Assembly (NCBI GenBank): GCA_964016885.1
Contig: OZ024743.1
Coordinates: forward strand, 127,039,355 to 127,103,354
From: Eledone cirrhosa
Lineage: Eukaryota; Mollusca; Cephalopoda; Octopoda; Eledonidae
Reading direction: 5' to 3'
Length of the DNA stretch: 64,000 bases
Numbering within the stretch: position 1 is the stretch's first letter; each line of letters starts with the position of its first letter. Below, piece after piece: positions 45,507 through 53,459 of the stretch. The translations under genes and the position numbers were made by a program. The notes under the pieces were generated by a model that saw only the letters and a list, made by a program, of their open reading frames with translations, ran no database searches and was not told the DNA's origin.

Positions 45507-45897
45507 ATAAATGTCTTATGCTATACCACCCCTATGACCATTTAGCTGATAAATGGGAATTTTTCTCTCCAACCTCACCAATAATACTGACTTACATTGC
45601 TCTCTCTTTTTTCGCTCTCTCTTCTATCTTACATTCATTCTCTCTCCCTCTCTCCTTTCTCATATTCAGTCACTCTCCCTCCTCCCCTCTCTTTCTAATT
45701 CACTTACCCACTCTCTTTCACCTTTTTTCCTCCTGTTTCTAGTTGGCAAACCTATTGACGTTCCACTGATCGAGAATCCCACTAAACAGCAGATTGAAGA
45801 ACTGCATCAGATATATTTGAACAGCCTCTATGAACTTTTCGAGGAATATAAGGCCAAATATGGCATTGATGAGATGAAACACTTGATCTTTCACTAA
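37736..45897 (+). CDS. MOGAT2: Monoacylglycerol/diacylglycerol acyltransferase (gene span)
   Basis: An ER-membrane enzyme of the DGAT2/MOGAT family, which transfers an acyl group from acyl-CoA to mono- or diacylglycerol in triacylglycerol synthesis. Coding exons 37736-38222, 42426-42600, 44561-44760 and 45743-45897 each have AG/GT borders and join in frame to 338 codons plus TAA, near the usual 330-390 residues. The start FAPIFIPFERRIQT is closer to MOGAT-type N-termini. Membrane segments lie at about residues 20-62. HPHG, the family signature, is at residues 112-115; DYFP precedes it, and RKGFIKIALQHG with VPVYSFGEND marks the glycerolipid-binding region. A splice acceptor at 37727-37728 implies an upstream untranslated exon not identified here. 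MOGAT1, MOGAT2 or DGAT2 cannot be told apart by eye. Confidence 0.88.
38223..38689. other. Intron 1, unannotated part
   Basis: Between the donor of exon 1 and the intronic LINE. It contains imperfect direct repeats (ATTAGATCAGACCAAGGAAA-like words at 38283, 38378 and 38453). No gene. Confidence 0.5.
38690..41520 (-). pseudogene. LINE family X, near full-length, in intron 1
   Basis: Antisense APE-endonuclease LINE. The endonuclease is visible around 41080-40800 (LETSMYMLE-like, then SIIDFVIVS, LSTDHHLV). The linker is at 40717-40478. The reverse transcriptase starts near 40150 (VKELKCGKATGEDEI, KYRGISLLS, VEQCGFCPGCST), with the catalytic block lost or unreadable near 39550-39480, and the thumb near 39357-39240 (KTETLVLS, VERSKYLGAMFTSDG). 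The 3' untranslated part matches the fragments at 19500 and 20640. Several stops and frameshifts mean it is inactive. Antisense LINEs in introns are common. Confidence 0.75.
42426..42600 (+). CDS. MOGAT2: MOGAT2-like, coding exon 2
   Basis: The acceptor TCATCCTAG ends at 42425 and the donor GTAAGA begins at 42601. It encodes residues 163-220: SVSKKSLNWLLTQ, then VIVVGGAMEAIEANPGKF and KSRKGFIKIALQHG. Phase 1 in and phase 2 out match the neighbouring exons. Confidence 0.9.
42795..43075. repeat. Imperfect (CAA/CAT)n trinucleotide tract
   Basis: Compound ACA/TCA trinucleotide repeats. Open frames 42775-43152 are low-complexity translations. Confidence 0.85.
43742..44110 (+). repeat. Dispersed CATGGGTTGGAT/CACTTTACAGAGTG array
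   Basis: The head (CTAGCATGGGTTGGATGGGT, GAGAACCATGTTTTGCTC) is followed by five tandem units of about 50 bases with CCACTTTACAGAGTGT, ATTGGGTGCATTTT and ACCAGCACTA. It lies in intron 2. Confidence 0.8.
44249..44477 (+). mobile_element. TTAA-type MITE copy e, in intron 2
   Basis: TTAACCATTTAGCATTTACA left, TAAATGCTAAAGTGTTAA right. The body matches the other copies without interruption. Confidence 0.8.
44561..44760 (+). CDS. MOGAT2: MOGAT2-like, coding exon 3
   Basis: The acceptor TTTTTAACAG ends at 44560 and the donor GTAAGG begins at 44761. It encodes TPLVPVYSFGENDLF, FHGRGIFNYTFG and FRKPVNTV. The FGEND and HGRG blocks are conserved in the DGAT2/MOGAT family. Confidence 0.9.
44761..45742. 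other. Intron 3
   Basis: Mostly low-complexity: an imperfect GAT/GGT trinucleotide tract at 45175-45455, a CTA tract at 45476-45507 and a long pyrimidine tract at 45600-45740 that leads to the splice acceptor TTTCTAG. Confidence 0.7.
45175..45507. repeat. Trinucleotide tracts in intron 3
   Basis: GAT/GGT-rich imperfect repeat followed by (CTA)n. Long translated frames here are low complexity. Confidence 0.85.
45743..45897 (+). CDS. MOGAT2: MOGAT2-like, coding exon 4 and stop
   Basis: The acceptor TTTCTAG ends at 45742. It encodes GKPIDVPLIENPTKQQIEEL and a C-terminal helix ending DEMKHLIFH, then TAA at 45895-45897. VGKPI after the NTV of exon 3 is a conserved family word. No clear AATAAA was seen within the next 350 bases. 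Confidence 0.9.
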
Positions 45898-46273
45898 CCT
45901 TTCAACATCTTCAAAATCAGAAATTCTATAGAAATTCTTATGTCTTTTTATTGTTTATGCCACAGATTCTTAGCTCAGTTGTTTCATTCCATTGTCTTTC
46001 GAAGTTTATTTAGATCTTTGCTCTATTCTTGTGTGGAGTTAGGCATGATTGACAAAAAGAAATCTTTAAAAAAATTTAAAATATCTAATCCAGTTACCTG
46101 GATTCATTTCACATGCTCTGCTCCGGTCAGTTATCTTGGTGTCACATTTTATAACTACGGTGTTTAACTCTGGACTTAATGTTTGTTTTTAAATTTTGTT
46201 CCATTGAGTACTCTGTGATTGTCTCAAAACAAATCATATTATACATGCTGTATTGCAGCTAAAGTTCGATTTA

Positions 46274-46423
46274 CAAATATATATATATATATATATATAC
46301 AAATATATACATATATACAATATATACACAATATATACATATATACAAATATACAATATACATATATACAAATATGCAATATACATATATACAAATATAT
46401 ATATATATACAAATATATGTATA

Positions 46424-46482
<59 letters not shown>
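46274..46482. repeat. (AT)n with ATACAA variants
   Basis: Two TA-rich tracts: an ATATACAA-type tract at 46274-46425 and pure (AT)n at 46427-46482. All open frames here (both strands) are translations of the repeat. Confidence 0.9.
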
Positions 46483-46485
<3 letters not shown>

Positions 46486-46489
46486 AATA

Positions 46490-46760
46490 TTGTTTCCTTG
46501 AGCAAGACACTTTATTTCACATTGCTCCAGTTTACTCAGCTGTAGAAATGAGAGGATAGGGACTGGGGTCCATATCATTCCACTGCAAAGTGGTCGTGTA
46601 GGTGCCACGGCAAAAAAGCACCCAGCACTCACTGTAAATGAGGTTGGTGTTAGGAAGGGCATCCAGCTGTAGAAATCAAGCCAGCATCAATTCCCGTCCC
46701 ACCCTTGCAAGCAGGGAAAAGCGGACGTAAAATGAAATGATGATGATGATGATATATATA
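46490..46760 (-). repeat. SINE tail piece and dispersed repeat
   Basis: Starts TTGAGCAAGACACTTTATTT, the 3' part of the second tRNA-type SINE, followed by an inverted CACTTTACAGAGTG-type unit (TTGGTGTTAGGAAGGGCATCC at 46643) ending CTTGCAAGCAGGG and ATGATGATGATG. Confidence 0.55.
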
Positions 46761-47099
46761 TATATATATGCATACGTATATATATACACAGAGAATGTCT
46801 GTCTGTTTGTCTGGCTCCCTAAAACTCGAGAACCACATTTTCAAACTTTACACATGTAATACTTATGGTCGTATGAGTGTTTTGAGCAAAAAAAATTTCA
46901 AATTTTCAATGCCCTAGGGACCGCATTAGGCGCCGGTTAGCAATCTCTCTATCTTTCTTAGTCTGTCTTTTTAGATAGATATATAGCTATAACGTCGCGC
47001 CCTTATAATATCTGTCTGTATATCTGGCTGTCTGCATTACGACATTATGCAAAAATTGACTTTGCTATTTGTATGTGTGTGTGTATATATGTATATATA

Positions 47100-47130
<31 letters not shown>

Positions 47131-47186
47131 GTGTCTAACGTTTTTCGAAATATTTACTTATGCGTTCACAGATTGATTTTTTTAGT

Positions 47187-47262
47187 TTCAGAAGATCCCA
47201 TTAAGGGTGAAAGCAGCGATTCTTTGCTTAAACTTTAATCTATTATTTTAATATATTTATAT
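47187..47262 (+). repeat. Single half of the 33.7-kb palindrome
   Basis: CCATTAAGGGTGAAAGCAGC, GATTCTTTGCTTAAAC and TTTAATCTATTATTTTAATA match the right half of the palindrome at 33724-33792, and are again followed by AT repeats. The upstream CAGAAGATCCC...GGGTGAAA resembles a decayed hammerhead core (U4 to A). Confidence 0.65.
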
Positions 47263-47289
47263 ATATATATTTAAAAATAAGAGGTGTGA

Positions 47290-47770
47290 GACACGAGTTG
47301 TGATATGTTAGTAAAAAGGAAAAGAAAATGCTGACAAATTTTTCCCAGTGAAAAATAGTTTAATTAGGAATAAGTATAAATTAGTAATAAGTTAGTATTC
47401 AGTTTTAGTTTTAAGTTTTTACCGGTTGCGCATTTCTTATGCTTTTCAAAAATAATTTTGAGATAGAGTGTTTGGGATTTTTGCTCTAATCTGATCAGTT
47501 TTTGAAATTCTTCCTGTTTTATGTGAAAAAAGTGGCTTGGGAGGTATTAAAATTTGGTTGGTTGTTGAATGTCACGTGAATAAGCACTATAAATTTCGTG
47601 CCAATTTGTGTTGCAAAAATTCTTGTAGTCAAACAATTTTGATTGGTCGGTAGAAGTCACGTGAATGTTTAAATTGATTTTAGCGCGAACTGGTTTCGCG
47701 CCAAATATAGGTTTGTCTAAGAGTGTCCTTTTCCGCTTGATTGCAGTCATGTTGAGAGGTCAACAGTTCA
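47290..47770 (-). other. Repeat sequence of unknown class, inverted copy at 50.2 kb
   Basis: On the minus strand a broken frame runs from 47750 (LLDKPIFGAKPVRAKINLN) and another through 47530-47400 (KQEEFQKLIRLEQKS). The block 47395-47475 reappears inverted at 50185-50262 (CTCAAAATTATTTTTGAAAA, CATAAGAAATGCGC). Together they border the Penelope-like region as inverted repeats of about 80 bases. The family is not recognised. Confidence 0.45.
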
Positions 47771-48380
47771 GGTGCCTATTAAGACAAATATGTGTGTGTG
47801 TGTGTGTGTGTGTAGCAAAGTGGTTCATTGTTGTGATAATGGAAATGAATTGGTCAGTAGGAATGTGTGTGTACATGTGTGTGTGTGTGTGTGAGGGGGG
47901 TTATTTTAACATGTTGAAACATATTTTTCAGCTCTTGTCTTATACGGAGAAGTGTGTGTGTGTGTGTGTCTGTCTGTATGTTAGTGTGCGCATGTGCAAG
48001 CGTGTGTGTGGATGGACCAGTATTTTTGTGGTACTGCTAAAAATGGCGTACATTATTTGATATTTTCAGTCATTTGCAAAAACGATTCTCTTAAAAGAAC
48101 ATCAATAACATCAATAACAAAAGAGGTGAAATGATGTATAGTATTGTCATAACAACAAGGCGTGTGTGAGTCCAGATTGTACGTACTGCAAGGGGAATCC
48201 ATTAGGCCCTGCCGTATGGGATACTTGTGTACAAATATGTATGCACCCATCAATGTGCAATGCATGTGTGCATATGTGTATGTGTGCGTGTCGGCACGTG
48301 TATATCTATAAACATCAAAAGGTATGAGAATTTGTGTATATTTGTGTTGCACCATAGAATATGTGTGTTTACGTATATCA
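47770..48380. other. No gene; GT-rich simple repeats
   Basis: (GT)n tracts at 47790-47814, 47865-47892 and 47953-47970 in AT-rich DNA. Confidence 0.5.
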
Positions 48381-49052
48381 TTGTTAGAATTGGAGCTCTG
48401 AAATAGCAATATATATATGGATGTATATATAATGTATTTTGCAATACACTTTATGCTTAATTAAAAGCATTTTGAAGACCATAAGCTATTGTTTTAAAGT
48501 AGTGACAAATTCACTCACTTTGATCTCAGCAAACAGGGGAGATAAGCCGACAAGACTTGTTTCGCTTTGGTTGAAGCTTATCAAGGCCAACTACCCCACC
48601 TGTTTACTGAGATCATTGATGTTATATTCTTATAGAAATCTAGTAAATAATCAGGAGCTGATTATGCAGAGCGGTTGTTGGTCAGGCAGAAATTAAAAAT
48701 TAGAATTGGAGCTCTGAAATAGCAATATATATATGGATGTATATATAATGTATTTTGCAATACACTTTATGCTTAATTAAAAGCATTTTGAAGACCGTAA
48801 GCTATTGTTTTAAAGTAGTGACAAATTCACTCACTTTGATGCTTTTAATTAAGCATAAAGTGTATTGCAAAATACATTATATATACATCCATATATATAT
48901 TGCTATTTCAGAGCTCCAATTCTAATTTTTAATTTCTGCCTGACCAACAACTGCTCTGCATAATCAGCTCCTGATTATTTACTAGATTTCTATAAGAATA
49001 TAACATCAATGATCTCAGTAAACAGGTGGGGTAGTTGGCCTTGATAAGCTTC
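48381..49052. repeat. Direct and inverted duplication block
   Basis: Three overlapping copies of one sequence: A (+) 48384-48698, B (+, short) 48702-48840, and C (inverted) 48841-49052. B and C form a hairpin with arms of about 140 bases centred near 48840. GAATTGGAGCTCTGAAATAG marks the start of A and B, and its complement lies in C near 48905-48925. Copies A and C each carry a hammerhead-like motif. Such back-to-back partial copies are typical for Penelope-like insertions. Confidence 0.75.
48531..48606 (-). ncRNA. Decayed hammerhead ribozyme motif
   Basis: Read on the minus strand: stem I left AAACAGG...GGGG...GGCC, core TTGATAA, stem II GCTT/AAGC with six-base loop, GAAA, mini stem III CAAGTCTTG, cleavage triplet GTC, then GGC...CCCC...TGTTT as stem I right. 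Architecture is complete, but two invariant core bases differ from CUGANGA (C3 to U, G8 to A), so cleavage activity is unlikely. The partial copy at 49019-49052 (+ strand) keeps only stem I left, core and half of stem II. Confidence 0.6.
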
Positions 49053-49144
49053 ATCCATATGTCATTGTGTTTATATGTGGATAGAAAAGTATGTAGGATG
49101 TATGCTGATGTAGGTATGTATGTCAATGTGTGTATGTTGTGGGT

Positions 49145-49432
49145 TCGTCTTAGACGGGGTCCATATTTGTTAATAAAATGAGATTCCTTGGTGATGTGCT
49201 GGGTGTGGGTGGCATTATCTTTAAATTTATAGAGGGGAAAGATTCTAAAGTTGGGATGACATTGGGCGGCTCAATGTGTTCACTCAGTGCTATTTTTCTG
49301 TATTCCCGTATTTTGATTTGGGATCTATGGACAGTCATGCGTTGGCAGAGGCTGTTTTTGTCTGTATTGTTCTCGACAACCTGAGCAAGTTAATACATAT
49401 ATTAGGTTTTCTGATGCGCATATAAAATTGTG
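49145..49432 (-). pseudogene. Penelope-like GIY-YIG domain fragment, inverted
   Basis: The minus strand from 49432 reads ASENLIYVLTCSGC then RMTVHRSQIKI and LSEHIEPP, the beginning and middle of a GIY-YIG endonuclease domain as found at the C-terminus of Penelope-like elements. A frameshift lies near 49385. It is joined back-to-back with the + strand piece starting near 49433. Confidence 0.65.
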
Positions 49433-50202
49433 TTTACTATAAAACTGGCACGAAAACATCGAGAAACTTAAAGAATTTCACACCCTTTTAAATGGGCTCA
49501 AGTCGAATATTAATTTTACAATGGAATACAGCCAACAACAACTCCCCTTCATCGATATCCTCATTAAGATTCATAACAAAAAAATAGAAATAGACATATA
49601 CTACAAGCCCACAGACTCCAAGCAATATCTTCCTTTCAATTCATGCCACCCTAGACACGTTAAAATTAATATTCCCTACAACTTAGCCAAGAGAATCTGT
49701 ACTATATATTCCAATAAAAACACCTGTTACTTACGTCTACAAGAACTAAAGGACACACTCATAAGCAGGGACTACCCTGCATCACTAATTGACAATGGAA
49801 TCCAATGTGACCTAAAACTCAGTACCGAGGACCTTAGACACCCTAAAGTTAATCAACCAAAACTAAAAGCTCTTCCATACATCTCCACACACAACACCCT
49901 CAACAATGAGGCCTTTGACACCATCCTCCAGAACATCCCTGTATTAAAAAAGGACCATAGAATGAACCAAATCCTAACACATGAAAAACATCTTAACACA
50001 TGCCAAAGTACTGCCAACCACAACAACAAAACCCACAGTAAAAAAATGCGATAGACCCAACTGTGGCATTTGCATCAACCTAATAGAGGGTTCGGAATTC
50101 TATTTCAAACAAGGACAATGTTTTATAGTAAAACACAATTTCACATGCGCATCAGAAAACCTAATATATGTATTAAGCACTCTATCTCAAAATTATTTTT
50201 GA
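49433..50202 (+). pseudogene. Penelope-like reverse transcriptase C-terminal part
   Basis: ORF 49521-50054 carries QLPFIDILIKIHNKKIEIDI, YYKPTDSKQYLPFNSCHPRH and LAKRICTIYSN, the C-terminal reverse transcriptase and thumb of Penelope-like elements. After a frameshift near 50045, frame 49981-50202 gives CDRPNCGICI, HNFTCASENLIYVL, the start of a GIY-YIG domain. The domain then runs into unrelated repeat sequence at about 50180, so the nuclease is truncated. The catalytic part of the reverse transcriptase is missing. Penelope-like elements move by copying RNA into DNA and are a sister group of telomerase reverse transcriptases. Confidence 0.75.
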
Positions 50203-50262
50203 AAAGCATAAGAAATGCGCAAACAGTAAAAACTTAAAACTGAAACTGAATACTAACTAATA
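50185..50262 (+). repeat. Inverted copy of 47395-47475
   Basis: CTCAAAATTATTTTTGAAAA, CATAAGAAATGCGC and CTGAATACTAACTAATAC match the minus strand at 47475-47395. Confidence 0.75.
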
Positions 50263-50333
50263 CTTTGTCTGAAGAGAGTGTGTAAGGTGGTTATTATATA
50301 ACTACCGTACATCTTCGAAATACCTATAACAAA
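50261..50333 (+). ncRNA. Hammerhead ribozyme candidate next to a Penelope-like element
   Basis: Core CTGAAGA at 50269-50275 fits CUGANGA exactly. Stem II pairs 50276-50294 with 50298-50316 (about 17 of 19 positions paired, including three G-U; mismatches at 50279 and 50285). GAAA lies at 50317-50320, mini stem III at 50320-50322/50325-50327 with a CC loop, and the cleavage triplet ATA ends at 50328. Stem I pairs 50264-50268 with 50329-50333. It shares TTTGTCTGA, GAAATA and TATAA with the motif at 28172-28261, so both belong to one ribozyme family. It lies 60 bases after the Penelope-like frame. Activity is inferred. Confidence 0.7.
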
Positions 50334-50344
50334 TAAAATAAAGA

Positions 50345-51240
50345 TGTACAGATAAAACCATCTCTCTTATTTATTATATATATATATATATATAAATCAG
50401 AATGGATGCAGTAAAAATCAGTTAGACCATTACTCACCAGAGTACTTGATACTTGAGGTAAAAATCCAGGACCCCGACGGCTGATCAGATCTAGCTGTTG
50501 GAATGGCAGGAACTGAGCTGAAGGGGTCCCGAATTTTTTCATATATGTGTGTGTGTGTGTGTTTATATACACCCCCACATACATACACACACACAAGCTA
50601 ACAAGAGAACCTTAACCCTTCTTTTTCTTCTTGTTATTTCTTTGAAGCAAGCACAATGATCATCTAACAGCTTTTCACCTCTCCACACAGCTCTTTGTAT
50701 TTTCATTGAAGTCTACAAGGTTGTTTGAGCTGTATGGGTTGGGTAGCTTCATAGTCTGGTTTGCTTCTTCACATTCACAGGTGGCTGAGTTATCCAGTCC
50801 TTTAACCCCATCTAACCTAAGCAGCTTTTGATTACACTCTGTGTAAACTCAAATGAACCCTTTCGAAAGAGATATATTACCAATTCATAATAGGCCTAAG
50901 CCAGATGTAGAATACAGGCCTTCCCCAAAGTTGGTAATAGACCCAGGCAAAATGTGAAACACGGCCCCTCTCTCCTTGCAAAAAAAGCTGGTAATAGCCC
51001 CAGGATACATGTGAAATTTAGAGTTCTCTCTGCTAGTAATAGATCCAGGTCATGTGTGAAATTTAGCCTTCCCCCTCCCCAGGCTGGTAATAGGCCTAAG
51101 ATATATGTAAAATATTGACCCCTAATGCTGATAATAAGCCCAAGACATATGTAAAATAGAGCTTCCAAAGTTTGTAATAGGCCCATTGAAATTTGAAAGA
51201 TGTGTCAGACTGCTTTTCAGAAAAGCAGTATCAGAAGATT
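50345..51240. other. No gene; periodic CCCAAGATATATGTAAAAT-like words
   Basis: An imperfect repeat of about 55-60 bases appears at 50890-51190 (TGGTAATAG-CC-AG-ATATGTGAAAT with changes). A short minus frame 50896-51186 is a translation of this repeat. (GT)n at 50546-50562. Confidence 0.55.
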
Positions 51241-51244
51241 TGAA

Positions 51245-51375
51245 ATATTTTCCTAGAGCATTGGATTAAATGCCTCAGTATTTGTTCTGACTCTCTTTGC
51301 TCGCAGTTCAAATTGTACCAAGATCAACTTTACCTTTCATCCAATTAAGGTTGATAAATAAAGTACCAATCCAGG
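51245..51375 (+). mobile_element. Decayed SINE-related sequence
   Basis: GCTCGCAGTTCAAATTGTAC, CAACTTTACCTTTCATCC and GATAAATAAAGTACCA preserve the order of the SINE B box and body, but with many changes. Confidence 0.45.
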
Positions 51376-51539
51376 GAAGTGGGGTGGATTGGCAGAAATG
51401 TTAAAGAGTCGGATGAGACAGTTTGCTGTATTTGATTCAACTCTGTACATTCTGAGTTCAAATAGATAGTACCAGCAATGGAAAGACCAATAGAAACATT
51501 GTTTCTTTGGTCTGATTTGATGATCAGCTCCTTTCCTTT

Positions 51540-51715
51540 CATCATCATCATCATCATCATCAGGTTTAGCGTCCGTGTTCCACACTTGCATGGGTTTGGA
51601 CGGGGGTTTTCCCACTTGAGGCAAGAGTGGTTGTCTTGCTCGCATAGGACTGTCTGGCGGGCTTTCTACAGCTGGATGTCCTTCCTAACACCAACCACAT
51701 TTTTGTGAAACTGTT
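51540..51715 (+). repeat. Dispersed CATGGGTTTGGACGGG repeat
   Basis: CATCATCATCATCATCATCA, GCGTCCGTGTTCCACACTTG, TTGAGGCAAGAGTGGTTGTC and GTCCTTCCTAACACCAACCA. The same series appears at 57660-57830. Frame 51478-51708 covers it and is not a gene. Confidence 0.75.
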
Positions 51716-51719
51716 TTCA

Positions 51720-52210
51720 TCAATATTAATTTCTATTACTTACTTTAAGTTTTTATTTGAAATCACTTGGAATCTAAATAGACTGCTTATATTTAATAAG
51801 AATTAACATAGTTTCATATAAAATAATTAAATTGACTTAAATTAGGAAACCCCTTTGTTAATTCTGCTTACATGTGCAACCTCACAGATGAAATGCAGAT
51901 TTTACTCTTCATTTTTCAATATGCATTTATAAATTTATAAACTGTTCATATTTTTTTTAAATCAAAGAATTTACTTCAGTTAAGATAATTCAATATTTGC
52001 AAATTTCTTTTGAAGTTGTTAAAGTCATTAAATTTGAAAATAATAAAATTCTCAGTTATATTTTTATGGTAAAATAAAAAAAGTGATTTAAATTAATCTG
52101 TATCATAGATATAGATTAATTATTTTTAATGTCTATGTTGTTATTATTTTGTTAAATTTAGTTCTAGAACCTGATTGCAGTTTTTATAAGTATACTTCTT
52201 ATTTAACATG
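51720..52210. other. No gene seen
   Basis: Very AT-rich sequence without recognised repeats. Confidence 0.5.
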
Positions 52211-52211
52211 T

Positions 52212-52441
52212 TTAACCCTTTAGTATTTAAACCAGCAGTATCCGGCCAGACTTCTCTCACCTCTTTCTGTTCAAACTGGTTGTAACCAGCCACTCATACC
52301 AACGTTAAGGTATTGTTCTCAAAATAAATAACACCAAAATCTCATAGATTCGATATTATGTAAGATAATTATGTGATATAAAGTCTTTAACAAGAAAATA
52401 CAATAATAAATACAGAGTAATGTAAATGCTAAAGGGTTAAG
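52212..52441 (-). mobile_element. TTAA-type MITE copy f
   Basis: TTAACCCTTTAGTATTTA left and GTAAATGCTAAAGGGTTAA right, inverted relative to copies a, b, c and e. Intact body. Confidence 0.8.
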
Positions 52442-52499
52442 TCCACTTTTGTTGGAAACATCATTTTCACCATTATCATCATCAATTTACATATATTTT

Positions 52500-53440
52500 T
52501 CATACTGACATGGATTGGATATGTTGTCATGGTCTGAGACAAGATAGGTCACATAACCAAGTATTGTCATATATTCCATTTTGTCATTTTTTTCTATAGT
52601 TGAATGTCTTTAATTCCAACCACTGTACAAAATAAATTTTATCATGGCACCAGCACTACCACTATACAGAGTATACTATGTGTATTTTATTGTGATATGA
52701 ACACTAACACTTTACAGAGTGTAATTGTGGTACTAGCACTACCATTTTACATAGTATACTGGATATATTTTTTCATTATGCTGACACTATCATTTTACAG
52801 AGTGTACTGGGCACATCTTATAATGACAGAGCTTTCCCACTTTACCTAGTGTATTAAGTGCATTTCATCATAATACCGGCACTATTTAGGTTGCCTTATT
52901 CCCAAGAAGACTAAGAAATCTCCTACTTTGTCTTTCCTTGTGTACCAACCACTTTACAGAGTGTGCAGGGTGTATTTTATTGTGGTACCAGCACTACCAG
53001 TTTGCAACATGTACTGAATGCATTTTATGTTGGCACCAGCACTCACTTTACAGAGTGTACTAGGTACTTTTGATTTTGATACCAGCACTATCTAGGTTTT
53101 TTTTGTCTCTGAGAAAACTAAGAGATCTCTTGACTCTACATTGTCTTTACTTATTTGTCAGTCACTTTACAGTCAGTGAGTACTAGATGTATTTTATTGC
53201 AGTACCAGCACTAACACTTGACAGAGTGTATTTTGTTAGTCCTAGCACTACCACTTTACAGAGTGTACTGGGTTGTATTTTATTGTGGTACCAGCATTAC
53301 ATCTTTATAGAGTGTACTGGGTGCATTTTATCTTGATACCAGCACTATCTAGGTTGCCTTGACCCTGAGAAAACTAAGATATCTCTTGACTCTATGATAT
53401 TGTCACTCATTTGCCAAGCACTTTACAAAGTGGTTGCATA
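52500..53440 (+). repeat. Dispersed CACTTTACAGAGTG array, left part
   Basis: After a degenerate head (ACATGGATTGGATATGTTGT) come about 15 units of roughly 45-60 bases with CCACTTTACAGAGTGTAC, GGGTGCATTTTAT and TACCAGCACTA. It breaks off at 53440 where a LINE is inserted and continues at 55640. Confidence 0.75.
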
Positions 53441-53459
53441 TTATCATAATAATAATAAT

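Noticed and set aside
46219..46559. Several overlapping frames of Tyr/Ile repeats
   Set aside because: Translations of (AT)n and ATACAA repeats.
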